NCBI RefSeq assembly: GCF_008274695.1
Contig: NZ_VTOU01000003.1
Span: 930,001-994,000 of the forward strand
Length of the DNA: 64,000 nt
DNA from: Sphingomonas montanisoli
Lineage (GTDB): Bacteria > Pseudomonadota > Alphaproteobacteria > Sphingomonadales > Sphingomonadaceae
Direction: 5' to 3'
In this document: positions 47,039 to 54,830 of the stretch, piece by piece
How positions within the stretch are numbered: position 1 is the stretch's first letter
Layout: each line of letters opens with the position of its first letter
Made by a program: the position numbers and the translations under genes
The notes under the pieces: model-generated
Database searches by the model: none
What the model was told of the DNA's origin: nothing
What the model saw: the letters and a program-made list of their open reading frames with translations, nothing else

Positions 47039-47362
47039 CGCTTCTCCTTCCCTCTTTTTGAACCGTGCGGAGCGAGGATTGCCTTTTGGTTTTTTGGCGA
47101 CCGCACGGATTATCGAAAGTCTGTCAGTCTTGGCGCGGGGCCGCAAGCGGGCATTTCAGGCGAGTCGCGAGGGATGGAGCAACGGTTCTGGCGTCTGCGC
47201 AATCGTTGGAAGTTGCCAAAGTTGTCACCACGTCCCCGCCCGAGAGCGTCACGCTGCGTCGCCGTCAGGCGACGGCGGAGCGGGGCTTTCGAATTGGGCA
47301 TGCGCGCAGGTTAGCGGGGGTGGCGCCATGTAGGACAGCGCTAGGCCATCCATCGATTTATC
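47039..47362. other. Intergenic region between thiL and hppA
   Basis: This 324-base gap holds no gene I can support. The hppA-proximal part has an A/T-rich leader with an 8-base inverted repeat at 47063-47108. A self-complementary stretch (CGCCGTCAGGCGACGG, about 47260-47276) lies near the middle and may be a hairpin at the end of a transcript or part of a regulatory leader. Confidence 0.5.
47063..47108 (-). promoter_or_regulatory. Inverted repeat in the hppA leader
   Basis: CCGTGCGG (47063-47070) and CCGCACGG (47101-47108) are perfect inverted arms around a 30-base loop rich in T (plus strand). The 3' arm on the minus strand ends 24 bases before the hppA start codon. It could be an RNA stem in the messenger leader or a regulator site. 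Confidence 0.4.
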
Positions 47363-48298
47363 TCAGGCGCCGTGTTCCCAGCCGAGTGACGCGGGCAGGT
47401 CGATGGGCGTGCCCGCATCGACGAGTGCAAGTCCCTCGCCCTCTTCGAAATACCCGATAGGCGAGGCCGCGGCGCGATGTTCGGCGGCGATGCGTTCGAC
47501 ATCGACGGACGAGGTGGCGAAGAGGAGTTGGTAGTCGTCGCCGGCGGTGGCGGCTGTCAGCGGATCGAGACCGAGGGTTTTCGCTTCGTCGGAGAGGGGG
47601 ACGGCGGCGAGGTCGATCGTGACGGCGAGGCCCGATGCGGCGGCGATGCGCCGGGCGTCGATCAGCAGGCCGTCCGACACGTCGGCCATTGCCGAGACGT
47701 GCGGTGCGAGCGCACGGCCGAGCGCGAGGCGGGGCATCGGCAGTCGATAGGCCTTGAGCAGGCGGCGCGGGCCTTCGATCTGGCCGAGCGCAATCTGGAG
47801 GCCGAGGCCGGCGTCGCCGATGGGACCGGTCACCCAGAGCCGATCGCCGGCCTTTGCACCGCGCCGATCGGGCACGCCGCCCGCCGGTGCCTGCCCGACG
47901 GCCGTGAGGCCGAGGACGCGGGCTTGCCCGCTCGGCTGCGCGACGGTGTCGCCACCCAGCAGCGATACGTTGAAATGGGTGAGAGCGCGGGCAAGGCCGT
48001 CGACGAAAGCTGCATCCCATGCGGTATCGCCGGTCAGGCCATAGCCCATCAGCACCCCGATCGGGGTCGCGCCCTTGGCGGCGAGATCGGAGAGGTTCAC
48101 GGCCAACAGCTTCCACGCGACGTCGCCGGGCGGGCAATCGGGCAGGAAGTGGACACCCTCGACCAGCATGTCGTGGGTCAGGACGAGATCGCGGCCCACA
48201 GGCGCCGGCAGGACGGCGGCATCGTCGAGCAGGCCGCGCGCGGCGGGGTGGGGCGCCAGAGCGCGCAGCCGCGCGATCAGGTCGCCCTCGCCGCTCAT
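47363..48298 (-). CDS. thiL: Thiamine-monophosphate kinase
   Basis: A 311-residue AIR-synthase-fold kinase that makes thiamine diphosphate. The substrate and metal segments LLDDAAVLPAPVG, LTHDMLVEGVHFLPD and VNLSDLAAKGATPIGVLMGYGL are conserved, with GLTAVGQAP and MADVSDGLLIDARRIA later. ATG 48298 overlaps the TauE/SafE-gene stop by 4 bases. The thiE product (12982-13683) is its substrate source. Confidence 0.95.
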   Translation of the reverse strand: MSGEGDLIARLRALAPHPAARGLLDDAAVLPAPVGRDLVLTHDMLVEGVHFLPDCPPGDVAWKLLAVNLSDLAAKGATPIGVLMGYGLTGDTAWDAAFVDGLARALTHFNVSLLGGDTVAQPSGQARVLGLTAVGQAPAGGVPDRRGAKAGDRLWVTGPIGDAGLGLQIALGQIEGPRRLLKAYRLPMPRLALGRALAPHVSAMADVSDGLLIDARRIAAASGLAVTIDLAAVPLSDEAKTLGLDPLTAATAGDDYQLLFATSSVDVERIAAEHRAAASPIGYFEEGEGLALVDAGTPIDLPASLGWEHGA

Positions 48299-49065
48299 GC
48301 CACCAAGGCGTTCCGGATCAGGAGGATGCCGATGAGCAGCAACAAGGTGTAGGCGATCAGATAGAAGGATTCGGGCTTCACCCGCCGGACCAGCTTCACC
48401 CCGGCCAACGTCGAAATGATCGCGATCGGCAGCAGCGCGGCCGACGCGATCAGGTTCGCCGTCGTGAAGGCGCCGAGACCCGCATAAGCGGGCACCTTCA
48501 CCCAGTTCATCACCGCGAACTGGATCGACGTCGTCCCGACCAATACGTCGCGTGGCAGACGGCGGGGCATCACCCACAGGGCATAAGGCGGCTGGCCGGC
48601 ATGGGCGATCTGGCTGGTGATGCCCGATCCGATCCCGCACAGGAAGCCGGCCCAGTCGGGCCACATCTGCGCAGGCGCGGCGCGACCGCCCCGTTCGATC
48701 CACAGGCGGTGGCTGGCGAAGCAGACCGACATGACGCCCAGCGCGCCGAGAACCCAGCGATCGGGCAGCACGGCCGCGAAGGCCCAGCCGATCGCGATGC
48801 CGACGATAGCGCCGGGGATCATGATCTTCAGGACATGCGCGTCCCATGATTTTCGGAACGCCCAGACGCCCACCGCATCCTGCACCAGCAACAGCGGCAG
48901 GATGATCGCGGCGGCCTGAACCGGCGGCACCGCCAGCGCAAGGATCGGCGTGCCTAGCATGCCGAGACCCGTGAACCCGCCCTTGGCGAGCCCGATGATG
49001 AAGATGGAGAGGAAGCCCATCACCCAGAAGGCGGGCTGGTGCAGCACCGCCACCTGGGCGATCAA
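48295..49065 (-). CDS. Sulfite exporter TauE/SafE (TSUP) family protein
   Basis: A 256-residue membrane protein with about eight spans. The N-terminal repeat begins IIGLAKGGFTGLGMLGTPIL and the second repeat includes GSGITSQIAHAGQPPYALW, as in TSUP anion transporters for sulfite or sulfoacetate-type compounds. The substrate is unknown. It overlaps nusB and thiL by 4 bases on either side. Confidence 0.88.
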   Translation of the reverse strand: MIAQVAVLHQPAFWVMGFLSIFIIGLAKGGFTGLGMLGTPILALAVPPVQAAAIILPLLLVQDAVGVWAFRKSWDAHVLKIMIPGAIVGIAIGWAFAAVLPDRWVLGALGVMSVCFASHRLWIERGGRAAPAQMWPDWAGFLCGIGSGITSQIAHAGQPPYALWVMPRRLPRDVLVGTTSIQFAVMNWVKVPAYAGLGAFTTANLIASAALLPIAIISTLAGVKLVRRVKPESFYLIAYTLLLLIGILLIRNALVA

Positions 49066-49517
49066 GCGCGCGCCGCCTTTGCCACCGCGTCGAGCACGCC
49101 GTTGACGAAGCCCTTTTCGCGCTTGTCGTAAAAGGCGTCGGCGACGTCGACATATTCGCTGATCACGGTCGCGGTGGGCACGTCCTGCCGCGCGAGCAGC
49201 TCGTAAGTGCCGGCGCGCAGGATCTGGCGCATCGGCTTGTCGAGCCGCTCGATCTTCCAGTCGGCGGACAGCTTTGCCGAAATCGCCGCGTCGATCTCCT
49301 CGCGGCGCGCATCGACGCCCTTGACGAGATCGTCGAAGAAATCGGCCTCGGCGTCCGCATAGGTCACGTCCTCGATCGTCGCGCCGAGGCGGTGGCGGTG
49401 AAACTCGTCCAGCAGGCGGACGAGGGGGGTGCCCTCCATCTCCTGCTGATAAAGTGCCTGCACCGCGGCGAGGCGGGCGGCGCTGCGGGTGCGGCTGCGT
49501 TCGTTGGTCTTGGTCAT
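49062..49517 (-). CDS. nusB: Transcription antitermination factor NusB
   Basis: A 151-residue helical protein. SAARLAAVQALYQQEMEGT and the C-terminal TATVISEYVDVADAFYDKREKGFVNGVLDAVAK are diagnostic. NusB binds boxA RNA with NusE and promotes rRNA antitermination. The stop overlaps the TauE/SafE start (ATGA), and hisD lies 3 bases upstream on the same strand. Confidence 0.95.
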   Translation of the reverse strand: MTKTNERSRTRSAARLAAVQALYQQEMEGTPLVRLLDEFHRHRLGATIEDVTYADAEADFFDDLVKGVDARREEIDAAISAKLSADWKIERLDKPMRQILRAGTYELLARQDVPTATVISEYVDVADAFYDKREKGFVNGVLDAVAKAARA

Positions 49518-49520
49518 ATC

Positions 49521-50810
49521 TTATCCTAACCGCAAAGCGACGGAGGCGGCATGTGCGGGAAGTCCCTCAGCCTCGGCCAATGCGACCGCGGCGGGACCGA
49601 TCGCGCGCACGGCGGCGTCGTCCAATGCGATGAAACTGGTGCGCTTCATGAAATCGAGCACCGAAAGGCCCGATGCGAAGCGTGCGCGGCGCCCGGTCGG
49701 CAGCACATGGTTGGGGCCGGCGACATAATCGCCGACGGCTTCGGGGGTGTGGCGGCCGAGGAAGACCGATCCGGCATGGCGGACCTTGTCGAACAGGCGC
49801 TCGGGATCGGCGACCGCCAGTTCGAGATGCTCGGGGGCCAGCCGGTCGCAGAGCGCCGCGGCTTCGTCGAGCGAGCCGACGAGGACGATCGCACCGTTGT
49901 CGGCCCAGCTGGTCGCGGCGGTCGCGGCGGTCGAAAGGTTGGGGATCTGCCGCTCGACTTCGGCGGCGACCTTGTCGGCGAAGCCGGCATCGTCGGTGAT
50001 CAGGATCGACTGGCTGGTCGGATCATGTTCGGCCTGGCTGAGCAGGTCGGCGGCGATCCAGGCGGGATCGTTGGCGGCGTCCGCGACGACGACGATCTCG
50101 GACGGGCCGGCGACCATGTCGATGCCGACGACGCCGTAAAGCTGGCGCTTGGCCTCGGCGACCCAGGCATTGCCGGGGCCGACGATCACGTCGACGGGCG
50201 CGATCCGATCGGTGCCGTAGGCAAGCGCGGCGATCGCCTGCGCTCCGCCGACGCGCCACACCTCATCGACGCCAGCGATGGCGGCGGCGGCGAGGACCAG
50301 CGGGTTGGTCGCGCCCTTGGGGGTGGGGGTGACCATCGTCAGCCGCCCGACGCCCGCGACCTTGGCGGGGATCGCGTTCATCAGCACCGACGACGGATAG
50401 GCAGCGCGGCCGCCGGGAACATAGAGGCCGGCGGCGTCGACCGCGGTCCAGCGCGCGCCCATGCGAACGCCCGCCGCGTCGATCGAATCGCGATCCTCGG
50501 GGCGCTGTGCGGCATGATAGGCCCGAATGCGCTCCGCCGCGAGTTCGAGCGCCTCACGAAGCTTGGGATCGAGCGTGGCGAGCGCGGCCTCGCATTCGGC
50601 ACGGTCGACCTTCCAGCCGCCGGCATCCAGATCATGCCCGTCGAAGCGCTGCGTATAATCGGCGAGCGCCGCGTCGCCTTTCCCGCGCACCTTGGCAATG
50701 ATCGCGGTCACGTCGCGCGAGACATCCTCGTCGGCTTCGCGGCGGGCGTCGACCAGATCGGCGAAGGCTGCGGCGAAACCGGGGTCGCGGCTATCAAGCC
50801 GAAGCGGCAT
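49521..50810 (-). CDS. hisD: Histidinol dehydrogenase
   Basis: A 429-residue zinc enzyme that does the last two steps of histidine synthesis. Conserved segments include [63 protein letters not shown] and [17 protein letters not shown] 50810 overlaps the hisG stop by 17 bases. This is the usual distance for a coupled pair, and a longer start is not needed. Confidence 0.97.
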   Translation of the reverse strand: MPLRLDSRDPGFAAAFADLVDARREADEDVSRDVTAIIAKVRGKGDAALADYTQRFDGHDLDAGGWKVDRAECEAALATLDPKLREALELAAERIRAYHAAQRPEDRDSIDAAGVRMGARWTAVDAAGLYVPGGRAAYPSSVLMNAIPAKVAGVGRLTMVTPTPKGATNPLVLAAAAIAGVDEVWRVGGAQAIAALAYGTDRIAPVDVIVGPGNAWVAEAKRQLYGVVGIDMVAGPSEIVVVADAANDPAWIAADLLSQAEHDPTSQSILITDDAGFADKVAAEVERQIPNLSTAATAATSWADNGAIVLVGSLDEAAALCDRLAPEHLELAVADPERLFDKVRHAGSVFLGRHTPEAVGDYVAGPNHVLPTGRRARFASGLSVLDFMKRTSFIALDDAAVRAIGPAAVALAEAEGLPAHAASVALRLG

Positions 50811-51465
50811 CGCTGCCTCCGACGGCCTCGCGGAACGCCTCGACCAGCGGCACGATGTCCCCCGCGCGCGTCTTGAACGCGGCACGGTTGACGATCAGGC
50901 GCGACGAGACCTCCGCGATCGTCTCGACTTCGGCCAGGCCGTTGTCCTTGAGCGTGCGGCCGGTCGACACCAGATCGACGATGCGGCTGGAGAGGCCGAG
51001 GACGGGTGCGATCTCCATCGCGCCGTTCAGCTTGACGCATTCGGCCTGCACGCCGCGCGCCTCGAAATGCCGGCGGGTGATGTTCGGATATTTGGTCGCG
51101 ACGCGGACGTGGCTCCACTCGCGCGGATCGTCGTTCGCGGCCATCGCCACCGGCTCGGCCACCGAGATGCGGCAATGGCCGATCCCCAGGTCGATCGGCG
51201 CATAAATCTCCGAATAATCGAACTCCATCAGCACGTCCGAACCGACGATGCCGATCTGCGCCGCGCCATGCGCGACGAAGGTCGCGACGTCGAAGGCGCG
51301 CACGCGGATCAGGCCGATATCGGGCCGATTGGTCGCGAAACGGAGCAGCCGGCTGTCCTCGTCGCCGAACGCGGCCTCGGGGACGATGCCGACGGCTTCG
51401 AACAGCGGCAGCACTTCCTTGAGGATACGTCCCTTGGGGACGGCGATGATGATCTGATCGGCCAT
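50794..51465 (-). CDS. hisG: ATP phosphoribosyltransferase, short form
   Basis: A 223-residue enzyme that starts histidine synthesis. [25 protein letters not shown] and [15 protein letters not shown] are conserved. The C-terminal regulatory domain of long HisG is missing. Short HisG works in a hetero-octamer with HisZ, a HisRS-like protein. No hisZ is in the window, so it must lie elsewhere (inference). Confidence 0.95.
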   Translation of the reverse strand: MADQIIIAVPKGRILKEVLPLFEAVGIVPEAAFGDEDSRLLRFATNRPDIGLIRVRAFDVATFVAHGAAQIGIVGSDVLMEFDYSEIYAPIDLGIGHCRISVAEPVAMAANDDPREWSHVRVATKYPNITRRHFEARGVQAECVKLNGAMEIAPVLGLSSRIVDLVSTGRTLKDNGLAEVETIAEVSSRLIVNRAAFKTRAGDIVPLVEAFREAVGGSDAASA

Positions 51466-51477
51466 GACGGGCGGGCC

Positions 51478-52044
51478 TTAGACGAGCAGATCGCGAATCG
51501 CCAGTATTCCGAGGGCGAGGAAGATCAGCGCCGCGGCAATGCGCATCCACTTGAGCGGAATGATGCGCGTGATTCGGTCGCCCACGAAGACGGCAGGGAC
51601 ATTGGCGATCATCATGCCCAGCGTCGTGCCGATCGCGACCAGCGAGACCGCGTGATAGCGCGCGCCCAGCGCGATGGTGGCGATCTGGGTCTTGTCGCCC
51701 ATCTCGGCGGCGAAGTAGGCGATCGTGGTTGTCAGGAACACGCCGAATCGGGCGGGCTTGTCGTTCGCGTCATCGTCCATCGCGTCGGGAACAAGCGTCC
51801 AGGCGGCCATAGCGAGGAAGCCGATCGCGACCGCGAGGCGGAACCAGTAACCGTCGAGCAGGCCGGCAATCTCGGCCCCCGCCCACGCGGCCAGCGCATG
51901 ATTGACGATGGTCGCGGCGAAGATGCCGGCAATGATCTGCCACGGCGCACGGAAACGCGCGGCCAATATGATCGCAAGCAGCATCGTCTTGTCGCCGATT
52001 TCGGCGAAGGCGACGAGCAGGGTGGAGGCGAGGATGACGTTCAT
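51478..52044 (-). CDS. TMEM165/GDT1 family (UPF0016) divalent cation transporter
   Basis: A 188-residue six-span protein with two copies of the family motif E-x-G-D-K-T (FAEIGDKTMLLAI and AAEMGDKTQIATI). Family members export manganese or exchange Mn2+/Ca2+. It lies just behind a yybP-ykoY manganese riboswitch, which is strong support for a manganese role. ATG 52044 follows the leader and matches the family start. Confidence 0.9.
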   Translation of the reverse strand: MNVILASTLLVAFAEIGDKTMLLAIILAARFRAPWQIIAGIFAATIVNHALAAWAGAEIAGLLDGYWFRLAVAIGFLAMAAWTLVPDAMDDDANDKPARFGVFLTTTIAYFAAEMGDKTQIATIALGARYHAVSLVAIGTTLGMMIANVPAVFVGDRITRIIPLKWMRIAAALIFLALGILAIRDLLV

Positions 52045-52159
52045 CGGGCAATTCCGGGGCCGGGCAGGCGGTTGACGGACGACACCGGCACCTTCCCGCC
52101 CGGCCATGAGCGGAAAGTCCCGGTGTCATCGGTCTTGCCGCGGCTGGCCTATCTGGCCG

Positions 52160-52245
52160 GGCCGGATCGCACCATGAGGTCTCCCCCAAGTATGTTGACG
52201 CGATCTTCCGTTCGGATCGAACGGACGGGCTACTCCCCGGATGAC
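52160..52245 (-). promoter_or_regulatory. yybP-ykoY manganese riboswitch
   Basis: On the minus strand the leader has GGGGAGTAGC (52230-52239), then GTCAACATACTT (about 52188-52199), then a purine-rich GGGGGAGACCTCATGGTGCG, which are the conserved blocks of the yybP-ykoY motif that senses Mn2+. A further hairpin (GACACCGG with CCGGTGTC, 52081-52127) lies between it and the start codon and may be the expression switch. Confidence 0.85.
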
Positions 52246-52293
52246 GGCGTGCCATTAGCCTAACAGCGGGGAGCCATCAAGCTGTCGGCTGGG

Positions 52294-53265
52294 TCAGAAG
52301 GAATAGGACGACATGACGAGAAATCCGCTCTGCTCGCGTTGCTTGTAGCGGATGTCGATTTCGCCAGGCGGCAGAGGCTGATTTTCCTCGATTCCGTCGC
52401 CTAGAACCTTGCTGTCGATATCGTACATTACGCCGATGCCGATGTTGAAGCTGTCGGTCGCTTCGGGTGATCGACGAAAGCCCACCATGATTCCTGCGCC
52501 GATCGCATCGATCACCGCATCCGAGCCGGGTTGCAGGGCGACGAAGGGGCCAAACCCCCACTTGGGTTGCTTCTCATATCGATTGCTGATGAGGCCGAGA
52601 AAGCTGACTTTCGGCGTGAACAAATAGTGCGATTCGAGAACCAGCCGAGCTTTCACATTGTCCGAATTCTTAACCCGTACCACACCCCCCACGACACTGG
52701 CGTCGCGGATGCGATTGTGCTTGCCCAGATCATAGGTGAAAGCCGCGCCCACGCCGAACTCGATGCCGCCAAAGGTTTGCTTGCCGTTGCCGTCCCGCAG
52801 CGCGGTCTGGCTATAGGGCTCGACCCTAACCTCGGTAGTACCGTCCATTTTGGTTGATGCCGTCGCGACAACACCTTGTGTGGCGCCAGCGGCTTTCGCG
52901 GCGGCCACGCTGGCTTGCTCCAGTGCCGTCGCCGTTGTCGTCGCAGGGATCGGATTGCTGATGGCGGTGACGATGCCCGTCTTCAGTTCAGTTGCGCCGG
53001 GTTCGAGTTTGGCCAGCAGTTTGCGTGCCTCCGCGGCATGAGCAACAGCTTGTGCTTCTGCGGCAATGGCTGCCTTGGCCGCTGCGACCTGCATGGCGAC
53101 AAGTTCCGCATCCAGTTCCTGCTGCCGTTTTACCGCCTCGTCTCTTTCCCGCTGCACGTCGGCGAGCGTTCGGTCTTTGGCATGGGCGCAGGTGGACCAC
53201 GCCAGCACGGCAGATATGACGAGGAGATGTACTGAAAGGCGAGGTGTGCGGAAATGCTGTTTCAC
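52294..53265 (-). CDS. Unrecognised envelope protein with coiled-coil and beta-rich domains
   Basis: From the GTG at 53265 this is a 323-residue protein with a signal peptide (LLVISAVLAWSTCAHA). A helical, heptad-like part follows (TLADVQRERDEAVKRQQELD through EAQAVAHAAEARKLLAKLEP), then a region rich in Ala/Thr. The rest is a beta-rich half with alternating patterns (FGGIEFGVGAAFTYDLG, VGFRRSPEATDSFNIGIGV) that ends in SSYSF, an outer-membrane-like C-terminus. I do not recognise the family. An ATG at 53301 is possible but would put a perfect inverted repeat inside the gene. Confidence 0.6.
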   Translation of the reverse strand: MKQHFRTPRLSVHLLVISAVLAWSTCAHAKDRTLADVQRERDEAVKRQQELDAELVAMQVAAAKAAIAAEAQAVAHAAEARKLLAKLEPGATELKTGIVTAISNPIPATTTATALEQASVAAAKAAGATQGVVATASTKMDGTTEVRVEPYSQTALRDGNGKQTFGGIEFGVGAAFTYDLGKHNRIRDASVVGGVVRVKNSDNVKARLVLESHYLFTPKVSFLGLISNRYEKQPKWGFGPFVALQPGSDAVIDAIGAGIMVGFRRSPEATDSFNIGIGVMYDIDSKVLGDGIEENQPLPPGEIDIRYKQREQSGFLVMSSYSF

Positions 53266-53268
53266 GTC

Positions 53269-53304
53269 AGAATGCCCCCAAACCACGTGATCTGGGGGCA
53301 TTCT
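53269..53304. repeat. Perfect inverted repeat between dps and the envelope gene
   Basis: AGAATGCCCCCA (53269-53280) and TGGGGGCATTCT (53293-53304) are exact reverse complements around a 12-base loop containing CACGTG. A palindrome CGATCATGATCG (53308-53319) lies next to it. It may end the dps transcript (no T-run), act as an operator, or cover the ribosome-binding site of the downstream gene. Confidence 0.6.
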
Positions 53305-53358
53305 AAACGATCATGATCGCCTCATGACTGAAGACGTGTCCGTTATGGACTTGAACGA

Positions 53359-53859
53359 TCAGCCGTTGCGCGATGCTTCGAACAGGAACCAGGCGCGCTC
53401 CTCGGCCTGGTCGGTCCATTCGTCGAGAATGCCCGAAGTGGCATTGTCCTTGGCCGCGTCGACGATGTCCTTGGCCTCGCGCAGCTTGGCGACGAGCGAG
53501 AGATTGTCCTCGCGCAGTTCCTTCAGCATGTCCGCTGGCGCGACATAATCGGCGTCATTGTCCTTCACCGACTGGCGGCGCGCGATGTCGCCGATCGAGC
53601 GCAACGTGACGTTGCCGGTCTTGCGCACGCGCTCCGCAATCGCATCGGTGGTCGCGAAGATCTGCGCGGCCTGATCGTCGAGCAGCAGATGATAGTCCCG
53701 GAAATGCGGACCGGAGACGTGCCAGTGGAAGTTCTTGGTCTTGAAATAGATCGCATAGCTGTCGGCAAGGATGCCGTTCAGCGCGTCCGCCACGCTCATC
53801 GCGCTGTTGCTCTGCAGATCGGTTGGCGTCGCGAGCGGCGCCTTGGGCTTCTTGGCCAT
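53359..53859 (-). CDS. dps: Dps family DNA-protection ferritin
   Basis: A 166-residue Dps protein. LADSYAIYFKTKNFHWHVSG, then HLLLDDQAAQIFATTDAIAERV, carry the intersubunit ferroxidase ligands (His, Asp and Glu). A Lys-rich N-terminus (AKKPKAPL) may contact DNA. Dps stores iron and shields DNA under oxidative or starvation stress. A GGGAGAAGAG site lies before ATG 53859, which is chosen over a longer frame. Confidence 0.93.
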   Translation of the reverse strand: MAKKPKAPLATPTDLQSNSAMSVADALNGILADSYAIYFKTKNFHWHVSGPHFRDYHLLLDDQAAQIFATTDAIAERVRKTGNVTLRSIGDIARRQSVKDNDADYVAPADMLKELREDNLSLVAKLREAKDIVDAAKDNATSGILDEWTDQAEERAWFLFEASRNG

Positions 53860-53904
53860 ATCTCTTCTCCCGCTGGATTCGATTCGGAACGCTAACGAAC
53901 CATG

Positions 53905-53919
53905 TGCCAAATGGTGGCA
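53905..53919. promoter_or_regulatory. Dyad upstream of dps
   Basis: TGCCA-AATGG-TGGCA is a perfect 5-base dyad about 46 bases upstream of the dps start codon. It may be an operator. No regulator is assigned. Confidence 0.3.
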
Positions 53920-53980
53920 GATAAAGGGAGTAAATTTCGTCGCTTGCTGATATCGACTGGCCCGATAAGCGGACTCGTGC

Positions 53981-54009
53981 TTGACTCTGTGGGCTTGGCG
54001 CGGTTAAGG
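53981..54009 (+). promoter_or_regulatory. Promoter candidate for rpmG
   Basis: TTGACT (53981-53986) and TTAAGG (54004-54009) are 17 bases apart, in front of the hairpin leader of rpmG. The -35 box is good, the -10 box weak. Confidence 0.4.
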
Positions 54010-54021
54010 GCGCGTCCGATC

Positions 54022-54049
54022 AGCGGCGGCGACGCCGCTTTATTTTTTC
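54022..54049 (+). terminator. Terminator-like hairpin in the rpmG leader
   Basis: AGCGGCG (54022-54028) pairs with CGCCGCT (54033-54039) around GCGA, then comes TTATTTTTT. The shape is that of a Rho-independent terminator, but it precedes the rpmG gene by 53 bases with no gene in front. It may be an attenuator of L33 expression or the end of a short upstream transcript. Confidence 0.65.
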
Positions 54050-54102
54050 TGGCGGCCAACCTTCGAGGGTGCCCGTCGCACCAACGCTTAGGGAATCAGG
54101 TC

Positions 54103-54270
54103 ATGGCAAAGCCGACCACCGTCAAGATCCGCCTCGTCAGCACCGCTGACACCGGCTTCTTCTACGTCACGAAGAAGAACCCGCGCACCCAGACCGAGAA
54201 GTTCAGCTTCCGCAAGTATGACCCCGTCGTGCGCAAGCATGTCGAGTTCAAGGAAGCCAAGATCAAGTAA
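54103..54270 (+). CDS. rpmG: 50S ribosomal protein L33
   Basis: A 55-residue basic protein ([20 protein letters not shown] then [20 protein letters not shown]) of the L33 family. It lacks the CxxC zinc pairs, so it is the zinc-free form common in this group. It sits in the large ribosomal subunit near the E-site. A hairpin precedes it and a strong terminator follows. Confidence 0.96.
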   Translation: MAKPTTVKIRLVSTADTGFFYVTKKNPRTQTEKFSFRKYDPVVRKHVEFKEAKIK

Positions 54271-54310
54271 GCCGCGCCGGCCCCGCGGGGCCGCATCGCT
54301 GAACGGACGA

Positions 54311-54343
54311 GCGCCCGCCCTTATCGGCGGGCGTTTGCGTTTG
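54311..54343 (+). terminator. Rho-independent terminator of rpmG
   Basis: CGCCCGCC (54312-54319) pairs with GGCGGGCG (54326-54333), followed by TTTGCGTTT. It lies 40 bases after the rpmG stop and close to the convergent divK stop. Confidence 0.75.
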
Positions 54344-54363
54344 TGCCAATAGTCGGGGCGCGC

Positions 54364-54774
54364 TCAGGCCCGCGCGAAGCCCAGCCCGTCGTTCATCCCG
54401 TCGCCGAGCGGGCCGATCAGCTCTTCGACCGAGGCGACGAATCGCATCACCGTGATCGGCTTGGAAACGTAGGAATCGGCCCCCGCCTCGCGCACGCGGG
54501 CTTCGTCGCCCTTGCCCGCATAAGCGGTCACCGCCATCACCGGGATCTTCTCGAGGTCGGGCAGCGCGCGCAGCCGCTGGATCAGCTCGACCCCGCTGAC
54601 ATGCGGCAGATGGATGTCCATGATGACCAGATCGGGGTGGAATTCGGCGATGCGATCGACGGCGACGCGCGAGTCGCGCACGCCCACCACATCGGCGCCG
54701 TGCGCACGCAACAGATCCTGAAAGAGCCGCAGGTTCAGCTCATTGTCCTCGACAATCAGGACTTTCTTCGCCAC
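54364..54774 (-). CDS. divK: Single-domain response regulator DivK
   Basis: A 136-residue CheY-like receiver with no output domain. The acidic pocket is VLIVEDNE, the phospho-acceptor Asp in LVIMDIHLPHVSG (about 50), and the Thr/Lys pair in VTAYAGKGDE and YVSKPI. DivK proteins control the DivJ/PleC/DivL-CckA cell-cycle phosphorelay leading to CtrA. A GTG at 54774, with GAGGG upstream, is chosen. A CtrA-like box lies 19 bases upstream. Confidence 0.88.
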   Translation of the reverse strand: MAKKVLIVEDNELNLRLFQDLLRAHGADVVGVRDSRVAVDRIAEFHPDLVIMDIHLPHVSGVELIQRLRALPDLEKIPVMAVTAYAGKGDEARVREAGADSYVSKPITVMRFVASVEELIGPLGDGMNDGLGFARA

Positions 54775-54792
54775 GCACCCTCGCACACCTGT

Positions 54793-54807
54793 TCAAGCTC
54801 ACGTTAA
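54793..54807 (-). promoter_or_regulatory. CtrA-like box upstream of divK
   Basis: On the minus strand the sequence is TTAA-CGTGAGC-TTGA, one base away from the CtrA consensus TTAA-N7-TTAA, ending 19 bases before the divK GTG. In Caulobacter, divK is a CtrA target, so this site fits. Confidence 0.5.
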
Positions 54808-54830
54808 ACTATCCGAGTCCGGATACAAAA

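Noticed and set aside
45548-47314. Plus-strand open frame of 588 codons opposite hppA
   Set aside because: It is Asp/Arg/His-rich and fully antisense to hppA, with no signature.
50692-52263. Plus-strand open frame of 523 codons across hisG and the GDT1 gene
   Set aside because: It crosses two real minus-strand genes and the riboswitch, with no domain visible.
53309-53320. Second copy of a sigma-54 or CtrA site near dps
   Set aside because: The bases CGATCATGATCG form a simple palindrome without the required sigma-54 or CtrA spacing.
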